A DNA stretch of 8,162 bases from Candidatus Heimdallarchaeota archaeon. Its GTDB lineage: Archaea > Asgardarchaeota > Heimdallarchaeia > Hodarchaeales > S146-22. Of this stretch, positions 1 through 4,982 are shown piece after piece; the first letter of the stretch is position 1; each line of letters opens with the position of its first letter. Below the pieces are notes generated by a model. The model was not told the DNA's origin and searched no databases. It worked only from the letters and a program-made list of their open reading frames with translations. Made by a program: the position numbers and the translations under genes. The stretch lies in contig WAPZ01000596.1 in NCBI GenBank assembly GCA_015520535.1, forward strand, positions 1 to 8,162, read 5' to 3'.

Positions 1-90
1 GTATACACTGAAGTCAGAAGAAACGAAGAATTTCAGAAAAGGATTGAAATCATTAAGAAAAATAAATGGATTAAAGAACTAATTGATTAA
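1..90 (+). CDS. C-terminal end of an unidentified protein (partial)
   Basis: Frame 1 is open from the window edge and ends at TAA (88-90), giving the last 29 residues of a protein that starts outside the window. The visible tail is highly charged and helical in character (it contains FQKRIEIIKK and ends WIKELID), as is common for protein C-termini. No family can be named from this piece. It converges on the surface-protein gene on the opposite strand, with about 105 bp between the two stop codons. Its coding status rests only on the open frame and plausible composition, so a chance open frame is not excluded. Confidence 0.55.
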   Translation, partial: VYTEVRRNEEFQKRIEIIKKNKWIKELID

Positions 91-144
91 GCTGGGAGAA
101 TTAAGGTGGATTGAGACGAAAAACCAAACATTGATTGCAAATAC

Positions 145-161
145 AAAAAAAAGAAAAAAAA
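145..161 (-). terminator. Oligo-T terminator of the surface-protein gene
   Basis: On the minus strand this reads T8-C-T8, about 35 nt past the stop codon of the gene ending at 196. Archaeal RNA polymerase commonly terminates at runs of T without a required hairpin, and none is evident here. The tract would also separate this transcript from the convergent gene ending at 90. Confidence 0.6.
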
Positions 162-195
162 CACGTTTTATGATATAATAGTTTGTTAGAATGGA

Positions 196-1335
196 CTATT
201 TATATTGTTTTCGCCGTCTATATTGAATGAGCGGCATAATTAGTGCAAGGACTAGCAAGAATGATAATGCTTCAAAGCCCGGTGTCAAATTAGCTAAAAT
301 GTTGTTTTGCAAAGCTGTTGAGACAGCAATACCGATCTTTGGATCCCAGTAGATATCTTTTGGTGTGGTTGCAATGAAGGAAAAGAATGTCATGTAACTA
401 GTTTCGCCCTCTTCAAGGTCGTGTTCCTCATGAGAAGCCTCGGTTAAATTACTGTGAAGGACTGGAATTTGATTGCCATCAGCGGTTGCCATTTCCGCCC
501 ATGAGAAAAATCCTTGAAGTGCATCAGTGCCACCAATACGTACCTCGGTTTCATTTGCGGCACGACCTTCTTGTTCATCATGTGTTTCATTTTCAACTTT
601 ATATTTGAATTTACTTTCAATTTTAGTTTTAAGTGCTAAACTGGAAGCGTTCGAAGTGTATGGGAAATTTACAATACGTATATCTATTTTGATTTCGTTG
701 GGAGTAATTTTTGTATTATTGAGGCTGATTAATTTTTCAGAAACACGAAAGATTGCTGTGAAAACGCCATCAGTAGTGGTAATACTCATAACATGCATGT
801 TCGTGCCATTAATAGTTTGTACTGTGTAATTAAACGGTTTCCACCCGGCTTTTCCAATATGGTAGCGGAAAATCTCTTCGCCCAACTGATATCCATTGTT
901 TGGTGTTCCATTGTCAACATATTCAATAATTTCGCGGAACTTTACTTTTAATTTCAGATCTGTCTTTGTACTATTGACTTTAGTTTTATAGCGGAATTCG
1001 ATCTTTAAGTGTCCGTCTTCGGCTTTAATTTCGGCTTCAACTTTATCTTTTCTGTTGCCGGTGCGCTTTTCAGCTTCAATTTGTATTTTATGGTCGGACT
1101 TCTCTATGTGCACCGCTCTAGATTGTTCGTTCTCATCGGATGAACTTCCGTTATCCTCGTCATGGTTATTGTTATCCGTGTGATTATTATCGTCATCGTT
1201 ATTATTTGAACTGTTATGATCATCATCGCCATTATTATTGTCATCATCTTGTGGTGTGGCGGTCGTATGAAGACTGGTAACTAAAAAACTTCCCATCAAC
1301 ATTAATAAAACAAATAAGACTAGATATTTTTTCAT
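196..1335 (-). CDS. Secreted surface protein with Asp/Asn-rich spacer and PGF-type C-terminal sorting tail
   Basis: The protein has 379 residues. Residues 1-26 form a signal peptide (MKK followed by a leucine-rich core). Residues 30-70 are an almost pure Asp/Asn/Ser/His spacer. Residues 75-345 look beta-rich, with about ten N-glycosylation sequons. A loop at 141-154 (starting DNGTPNNG and ending GEE) resembles acidic calcium-binding loops. W330-D331-P332 (YWDPKIG) precedes a C-terminal segment with TPGFE (351-355), a hydrophobic helix and a basic end (RRRK). That tripartite tail is the pattern of archaeosortase-type sorting signals (PGF-CTERM and related Asgard variants), implying processing and lipid or surface anchoring. 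The start is supported by a strong Shine-Dalgarno site, GAGGTGA, 8 nt upstream of the ATG. Its promoter carries the operator shared with the cytochrome and regulator genes. The middle domain has no assigned function; a structural or ligand-binding envelope role is inferred. Confidence 0.85.
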   Translation of the reverse strand: MKKYLVLFVLLMLMGSFLVTSLHTTATPQDDDNNNGDDDHNSSNNNDDDNNHTDNNNHDEDNGSSSDENEQSRAVHIEKSDHKIQIEAEKRTGNRKDKVEAEIKAEDGHLKIEFRYKTKVNSTKTDLKLKVKFREIIEYVDNGTPNNGYQLGEEIFRYHIGKAGWKPFNYTVQTINGTNMHVMSITTTDGVFTAIFRVSEKLISLNNTKITPNEIKIDIRIVNFPYTSNASSLALKTKIESKFKYKVENETHDEQEGRAANETEVRIGGTDALQGFFSWAEMATADGNQIPVLHSNLTEASHEEHDLEEGETSYMTFFSFIATTPKDIYWDPKIGIAVSTALQNNILANLTPGFEALSFLLVLALIMPLIQYRRRKQYK

Positions 1336-1392
1336 GAATTACTTCACCTCATGAGATTGTTTATTTTTTCCCCAACTTATCTACCAAAAAAG

Positions 1393-1401
1393 CCTTTTAA
1401 A
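1393..1401 (-). promoter_or_regulatory. TATA-like box of the surface-protein gene
   Basis: The minus strand reads TTTAAAAGG, 57 nt upstream of the ATG at 1335. Transcription would be expected to start about 25 nt further on, near 1370, giving a leader of roughly 35 nt that contains the GAGGTGA ribosome site at 1344-1350. The palindromic operator ends 8 nt upstream of this box. Confidence 0.55.
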
Positions 1402-1409
1402 CGATTTTA

Positions 1410-1424
1410 GGAACAATTCTTTCC
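1410..1424 (-). promoter_or_regulatory. Shared palindromic operator, copy 1
   Basis: The plus strand reads GGAACAATTCTTTCC, an imperfect inverted repeat with GGAA/TTCC arms around an AT-rich centre. The identical 15-mer occurs at 4774-4788, and a close variant occurs at 3352-3366. All three lie upstream of - strand genes at the same distance from a TTTAAA-type box. A position just upstream of the TFB/TBP binding site is where archaeal activators often bind, so activation is more likely than simple blocking, although this is an inference. Confidence 0.7.
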
Positions 1425-1438
1425 AGTACAGCAAGGCA

Positions 1439-1450
1439 TTCTCATGAGAA
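1439..1450. repeat. Perfect 12-bp palindrome TTCTCATGAGAA
   Basis: This is a fully self-complementary 12-mer located 15 bp upstream of the shared operator and 69 bp past the stop of the 7-TM gene. The core CTCATGAG occurs again at 1349-1356, next to the ribosome site of the surface-protein gene. It could be a second protein-binding site or chance; no function can be assigned. Confidence 0.35.
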
Positions 1451-1491
1451 GAATCATTGGACATTATTTTTGTTTACTGTCCGTTTGTCCA

Positions 1492-1505
1492 GAAAAATAA
1501 AAAAG
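1492..1505 (-). terminator. T-rich termination site after the 7-TM/longin gene
   Basis: The minus strand is T-rich here (two T-runs broken by one A), starting 14 nt past the stop codon at 1520. A weak inverted repeat, GGACA (1459-1463) with TGTCC (1478-1482), lies further downstream. The site separates the cytochrome/7-TM transcript from the surface-protein promoter. Confidence 0.4.
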
Positions 1506-1519
1506 GAAAGATGTAATGT

Positions 1520-2584
1520 TTAATAAAGCAAAGAAAAGAATTCCGTTATTTTTTTGTCGAGAAAAGTAGCATTTACCTCTAAGTAGTCTTGCTTTTCACG
1601 AATAAATTGGTATGTTTGGGCAGCAAACTCCTTCAACTTAGTGTCTAAAAGAGAGGTATGTTGCAAAGAATTAATGGCAAATATCATTCCATTTTCCTTA
1701 ACTAAGGTGAAATATGAATCGCCGCTTTTAATTGAAAAGGACTCCTTAATCTTAAGAATTTCTTCAGAAAAACTGCTCAATGCCGCCAAAAGACCTGCCA
1801 TTAAAATGGCTTGATTGTCAGCAGTATCTGAAAATTCAAAGATATTCTTTTCTTTCGGAAAATCGTAGGCATAAATGAGATTTCCACTTTGGTCTATGAC
1901 TAAAAGTGTTTGTAAACCGAGTTTACTTGATAAGATAACAAAACTTGGTACAACAACAGTGAAAACTAAAAGGCTTATACCACGAAGACTGAGAAAGACG
2001 GCATTTTCCGATTCAAAGCCTTCGAAGATTGAAAAAATTAGTAGCAAAATAACGGAAATATATGTGACTTGTTTGATGTGCGGCACTAACGTAATAGTTC
2101 CGTGTTTTGCTTGTAATTGTCGATAAATAAGAGAAAGCAGCATTATCAAGGCGGCAGCTATCACTAAGATAAACCCGTAGAAAATTCGGAAAAAATCTGT
2201 TTTTAGAACGAAAATTTGCCAACGAATGGCATACGTACTTTGAATTATAGAATCAGGAACCACAAACAAGAAAAAGGTAATGAATGCTAACCCAAATAAT
2301 GCGTGTGTTTTACCTAATGGTGCCGAAACAAAGCCATTAAATTCGATTGCCGCAGCTACTAATATGAATGTGGATGTAAACGCTAGAAGTAACTCTATTC
2401 TTTCTAAAGAAAATAACGTCGTAAAATTTTCCTCAACAAAGTATTCCGCATATTCATGAAGGCCATGAAAAATTGGAAATACTGCCCACAACCAGAAATT
2501 AGGAACATTTCTCTTCCTTCCCATATATAAAAGGAAAAAGCCGCTGGCTATCATAACTGTTCCAATTATCAACAACATAACCAT
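1520..2584 (-). CDS. Seven-TM membrane protein with C-terminal longin/roadblock-like domain
   Basis: The protein has 354 residues. About seven hydrophobic helices are visible: 1-20, 28-50, 62-81, 93-111, 131-153, 172-190 and 199-221. The second helix contains H40-G-L-H43-E44-Y-A-E47, charged residues unusual inside a membrane segment and plausible metal or heme ligands. Residues 222-335 form a soluble alpha/beta domain with LLVIDQSGNLIYAYDF (227-242), a helix around 257-277 with LMAGLLAALSSFSEEIL, then strands and a final helix. This order is typical of longin/roadblock-fold modules, which in Asgard archaea and eukaryotes bind small GTPases or act as adaptors. The start is supported by GTGGTG (2591-2596), 6 nt before the ATG. 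It follows the cytochrome gene by 45 bp with no promoter between, so the two are probably co-transcribed. A sensor-adaptor role is inferred. The TM region matches no family I can name, and the fold assignment is by pattern only. Confidence 0.75.
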   Translation of the reverse strand: MVMLLIIGTVMIASGFFLLYMGRKRNVPNFWLWAVFPIFHGLHEYAEYFVEENFTTLFSLERIELLLAFTSTFILVAAAIEFNGFVSAPLGKTHALFGLAFITFFLFVVPDSIIQSTYAIRWQIFVLKTDFFRIFYGFILVIAAALIMLLSLIYRQLQAKHGTITLVPHIKQVTYISVILLLIFSIFEGFESENAVFLSLRGISLLVFTVVVPSFVILSSKLGLQTLLVIDQSGNLIYAYDFPKEKNIFEFSDTADNQAILMAGLLAALSSFSEEILKIKESFSIKSGDSYFTLVKENGMIFAINSLQHTSLLDTKLKEFAAQTYQFIREKQDYLEVNATFLDKKITEFFSLLY

Positions 2585-2629
2585 TTTTTACACCACACAC
2601 AATAAAAAAGTAAAATAAGAATTAAAGAA

Positions 2630-3247
2630 TTAATCTCCGCCAATTTCACCGAATAAGAGATGAAAAGCCAGAGCTAACAGTAAAATACCAGTAAAGAACC
2701 ATTGCCGATGCAACCAGCGAATAAGTTTTCTCGGCTCCTTATAGTCCCACATCGGCCAGAAGCGACGCCACATAATAATTCCAGAAATCGTCAGAATAAT
2801 CATTGCAAGTGCAGCAATAATTCCCGCATAGTAAAGAATAATGTTTTCTACGTTTCCTAAGAACGAATAACCATGAATTACCGCAAATATGGTTGCTACA
2901 ATATTAACAGTGACATGTAACCAAAACATTGGTTTCCTGAATTGGAAATAAACCCTTTTGATTAACGTGATAAGTTCTTTGTACTCGTCTTTCGGCAAAT
3001 AACGCTGACTATAAATATATCCACGCTTTAAAAGTACATAGCCAAAGCTTAACGCCAAAAGACCCAACGCTAAGGAACCAAATACTTTAGCGCCTTCTTC
3101 ACCAAAGATTCCTGCACCCTCACCGCCGTTGCCTCCGTCATCATCGCTGGGGTAAGCCAAGCTTTGATATGTGGAATACATCACCATCGAAAATAATGTA
3201 GCTAACACTATTATTAATAAAACGTATTTTATGCTGTGTTTCCACAT
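2630..3247 (-). CDS. Putative di-heme transmembrane b-type cytochrome (b561/ferric-reductase-like)
   Basis: The protein has 205 residues from the preferred ATG. Hydrophobic helices lie at about 6-28, 54-74, 107-128, 135-160 and 180-200, and DDDGGNGGEG (35-44) lies in the first outside loop. Basic loops at 74-106 and 161-179 put the cytosol between helices 2/3 and 4/5. Helix 3 carries H111 and H125, and helix 5 carries H180 and H196. Both helices run from inside to outside, so H111/H180 pair near the inner face and H125/H196 near the outer face. That is the bis-histidine layout of cytochromes moving electrons across a membrane through two hemes. The frame stays open upstream to TTG (3259) and GTG (3256), but GGTGATC (3251-3257) is a Shine-Dalgarno site 3 nt from the ATG at 3247, so the shorter start is chosen. 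It is first in a pair with the 7-TM/longin gene. The electron donor and acceptor are unknown, and heme binding is inferred from residue geometry. Confidence 0.7.
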   Translation of the reverse strand: MWKHSIKYVLLIIVLATLFSMVMYSTYQSLAYPSDDDGGNGGEGAGIFGEEGAKVFGSLALGLLALSFGYVLLKRGYIYSQRYLPKDEYKELITLIKRVYFQFRKPMFWLHVTVNIVATIFAVIHGYSFLGNVENIILYYAGIIAALAMIILTISGIIMWRRFWPMWDYKEPRKLIRWLHRQWFFTGILLLALAFHLLFGEIGGD

Positions 3248-3250
3248 TCT

Positions 3251-3257
3251 GATCACC
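3251..3257 (-). promoter_or_regulatory. Ribosome binding site deciding the cytochrome start
   Basis: The minus strand reads GGTGATC, fully complementary to the usual GATCACC part of the 16S 3' tail, followed by AGA and the ATG at 3247. The longer frame starting at TTG 3259 would place this site inside the gene, so it argues for the 205-residue product. Confidence 0.65.
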
Positions 3258-3336
3258 AAAAAAATGCATTTTCCTGAAAAAGACGTAGATAGGAGGGAAT
3301 TTTATTTAAGTGTTCTATGTCAATAAAAGATTTGCA

Positions 3337-3346
3337 CTTTAAAAAA
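3337..3346 (-). promoter_or_regulatory. TATA-like box of the cytochrome/7-TM operon
   Basis: The minus strand reads TTTTTTAAAG. The TTTAAA core (3338-3343) starts 8 nt after the shared operator, as at the surface-protein promoter. The predicted start near 3314 gives a leader of about 65 nt. A second AT-rich element, CTTAAATAAAA at about 3301-3311, could serve instead with a shorter leader. Confidence 0.45.
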
Positions 3347-3351
3347 TATTA

Positions 3352-3366
3352 GGAACAATTTATTCC
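3352..3366 (-). promoter_or_regulatory. Shared palindromic operator, copy 2
   Basis: The plus strand reads GGAACAATTTATTCC. It differs from copies 1 and 3 at two positions in the right half, and these changes make the palindrome more symmetric. It lies 22 bp past the stop of the regulator gene and upstream of the cytochrome/7-TM pair. No T-run terminator lies between the regulator stop and this site, so some read-through from the regulator is possible. Confidence 0.7.
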
Positions 3367-3388
3367 CTCTCGTCCTTCCAATCCGCAC

Positions 3389-4642
3389 TCACCTAGTGAT
3401 GTGAGGAGAAAAATTCAGACTAGGAAGAAGATTTTTGAAGGTAGTGTTTAATGTATATCTCATCTTTCCAGTAACTAAATCTTTTGTTGTTTCAAGAATT
3501 CCTTGTTCATGAAGTTTCTTAATATGATATTTTAAAGTTTTAGAATGCACATCACGCAAATAAATTTTGACTTCACTAACAGTTAAACCGGGAAAGCGAT
3601 TTAAAAGTAGTATGATGCGGCGTGAGGTTGGATGTAATAAAGAGAAATAGAGTTTGACAAAATTTTGATCGGGCGGATAACGAGTCAAGTAATACGCTAA
3701 GTATTTGCCATGTTTTATCGAAGCAACATATCCAAACTCTTCTAACAGTTCAAGGTGCCACAAAAGAACCGACATTCCACACTTTAATTCACGTTTAAGT
3801 TCACGTAGATGCATAATTCGTTTTTCTGCAAGGATTGTAAGAATTTTTTGACGATAAGGATTATCTAATAGTTGTGTTTCATCAACTCGCCGCCATATTT
3901 GACGAGTCGCTAAGGGCACTATAAAGGCAATTATTTTCTTTTTTAGACGCGTACCAAAGGATAAAGCAATTTTATCGGAAATATTAAACTTAGTCTGTTT
4001 TTTCAAGAATATTACAAGGCCAGCTAAGGAAGAAAGTAATAATCCACCAATTAATGCAAGAAGAATGGGCGGTTGATTTAACAAAGCGAGACTAAAGTTA
4101 AAGTTAACGCTTTGAATGAAATTGGGGGCAGTAATGGGTTGAGGTTTTGACGAAGTTGAATTATTATCAGCAGATAATGAACCAACATAAAAGGTAATCA
4201 GTGATTCGGCTTTCACTCCAGTTTTTGTAATTTCAGCTCTAATCTTGGCAATTCCAGGTTCAAATGGGATTTTTAAGTGAGTTTCTGCTGTGCCATTCAC
4301 TGTTTCCGTGTTGTACGAATCTCCGTTACTTTCCACAAATGCACTAAAATTGGTACGAAATTCAATCTCGACTTCATCCAACTGAATAAAAGACGAACTC
4401 GATTCGTTATATAATCTGGCTTGTATTGTTATTTGGGACGGGACATTACTTTCATTTATATTTACATATGAAGAAGAAAGCTCTAAAATCACAATGACGT
4501 GATCTAAATCATCATTTTCATTGTCTCCATTGTCATCAGCATATATGGGTAGAGTACTGAGAGTAACGATAACCAATAAGCCTAATAGAAAAATCAAAGT
4601 GCCTTTACGCCACCGCTTTTTTGTGAAAAAAAACAATACCAT
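3389..4642 (-). CDS. Membrane-anchored one-component regulator: outside Ig-like domain, TM helix, two winged helices
   Basis: The protein has 417 residues. Residues 14-34 form a signal/anchor helix after a basic start. ADDNGDNENDD (35-45) is an acidic spacer. Residues 48-155 form a beta-sandwich domain resembling bacterial Ig-like/invasin repeats, containing VNGTAETHLKIPFEPGIAKI. A Ser/Asn/Pro linker leads to a TM helix at 192-214 ending in KK. The cytoplasmic part has two winged-helix DNA-binding domains, at about 258-320 (with LRELKRELKCGMSVLLWHLELL) and 335-400 (with LTVSEVKIYL, HSKTLKYHIKKL and a KMRYTL wing). This layout suggests outside or envelope sensing coupled directly to DNA binding without a kinase. 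The ATG at 4642 directly abuts GAGGT, while GTGAT sits 5 nt further upstream and TTG at 4636 is a possible alternative start. The shared operator in its own promoter suggests autoregulation together with its downstream neighbours. The ligand is unknown. Confidence 0.82.
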   Translation of the reverse strand: MVLFFFTKKRWRKGTLIFLLGLLVIVTLSTLPIYADDNGDNENDDLDHVIVILELSSSYVNINESNVPSQITIQARLYNESSSSFIQLDEVEIEFRTNFSAFVESNGDSYNTETVNGTAETHLKIPFEPGIAKIRAEITKTGVKAESLITFYVGSLSADNNSTSSKPQPITAPNFIQSVNFNFSLALLNQPPILLALIGGLLLSSLAGLVIFLKKQTKFNISDKIALSFGTRLKKKIIAFIVPLATRQIWRRVDETQLLDNPYRQKILTILAEKRIMHLRELKRELKCGMSVLLWHLELLEEFGYVASIKHGKYLAYYLTRYPPDQNFVKLYFSLLHPTSRRIILLLNRFPGLTVSEVKIYLRDVHSKTLKYHIKKLHEQGILETTKDLVTGKMRYTLNTTFKNLLPSLNFSPHITR

Positions 4643-4708
4643 ACCTCATCACGTTATTTTGACTGTATCAGCGTTCTAAAACAAAGAAATTCTTTTTAAT
4701 TTTTTATT

Positions 4709-4719
4709 CCTTTATATAC
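4709..4719 (-). promoter_or_regulatory. Proximal TATA box of the regulator gene
   Basis: The minus strand reads GTATATAAAGG, close to the canonical archaeal TATA element and the strongest such match in this interval. A start about 25 nt downstream, near 4685, gives a leader of about 45 nt. This would be a promoter independent of the operator-linked one further upstream. Confidence 0.55.
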
Positions 4720-4741
4720 CGCCATTAACTCCTCTAATTAT

Positions 4742-4752
4742 AACAATTCTCC
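4742..4752 (-). promoter_or_regulatory. Degenerate operator half-site
   Basis: The minus strand reads GGAGAATTGTT, sharing AGAATTGTT with the full operator 22 bp upstream but lacking the closing TTCC arm. It lies between the distal TATA-like box and the proximal TATA box, where a bound regulator could hinder transcription. It may be a weak second site or chance in AT-rich DNA. Confidence 0.3.
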
Positions 4753-4757
4753 TCGAT

Positions 4758-4765
4758 CTTTAAAA
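4758..4765 (-). promoter_or_regulatory. Distal TATA-like box of the regulator gene
   Basis: The minus strand reads TTTTAAAG, starting 8 nt after operator copy 3, the same offset as at the other two operator-linked promoters. A start near 4735 would give a leader of over 90 nt, longer than for the other genes, which is why the proximal TATA box may be the main promoter. Confidence 0.4.
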
Positions 4766-4773
4766 GAGTTGTA

Positions 4774-4788
4774 GGAACAATTCTTTCC
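4774..4788 (-). promoter_or_regulatory. Shared palindromic operator, copy 3
   Basis: The plus strand reads GGAACAATTCTTTCC, identical to copy 1. It is 132 nt upstream of the regulator ATG. Its presence in front of the wHTH gene itself is the main reason to propose that gene product as the protein that binds all three copies. Confidence 0.7.
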
Positions 4789-4909
4789 ACGATTTCCCAC
4801 AAAAATAAAATATTTTAGGTTTTGAATTTTTATTTTGTCTAAAAAAGCGCTAATATTTCTTGACATCAGCATTTTAGTTCTGTTTCAGTGAATAATGAAA
4901 ACAAATAAG

Positions 4910-4981
4910 AAAAAAATTGTTATGAAGATGGATTAAAAATATGTCCAAGAAGTGGCAGCAAATTAAAAGAAATGAGAAAAA
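4910..4981 (-). terminator. T-rich termination zone of the chemoreceptor-like gene
   Basis: Reading the minus strand past the stop at 4983, the DNA is T-rich at once (4961-4981, several T-runs of 3-5), and a T7 run follows at 4910-4916. Any of these could end transcription before the regulator's operator. No clear hairpin was seen. Confidence 0.35.
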
Positions 4982-4982
4982 T

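Larger units (their letters stand above)
4643..4982. other. 340-bp gene-free regulatory interval
   Basis: This interval lies between the start of the regulator gene and the stop of the chemoreceptor-like gene, both on the minus strand. Its left half holds a proximal TATA box, a degenerate operator half, a distal TATA-like box and operator copy 3. Its right half (about 4790-4982) is very AT-rich and holds only T-rich tracts on the minus strand that could end the upstream transcript. A 50-codon + strand frame at 4941-5093 was judged not to be a gene. No RNA gene was recognised. Confidence 0.6.

Noticed and set aside
527..829. 100-codon + strand frame
   Set aside because: It lies wholly antisense within the surface-protein gene, whose composition, signal peptide and sorting tail are convincing; no ribosome site was seen.
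1126..1248. Repeat tract considered as a CRISPR-like or tandem DNA repeat
   Set aside because: The periodicity is explained by Asp/Asn codons within an open frame; there are no regular spacers.
1431..1440. GCAAGGCATT shared with 8105-8114
   Set aside because: A 10-mer occurring twice in unrelated contexts without common flanks is most likely coincidence.
1875..2222. Two frames (+ 1875-2126 and - 2013-2222) inside the 7-TM gene
   Set aside because: Both overlap the well-supported 7-TM/longin coding region in other frames and show no domain-like pattern.
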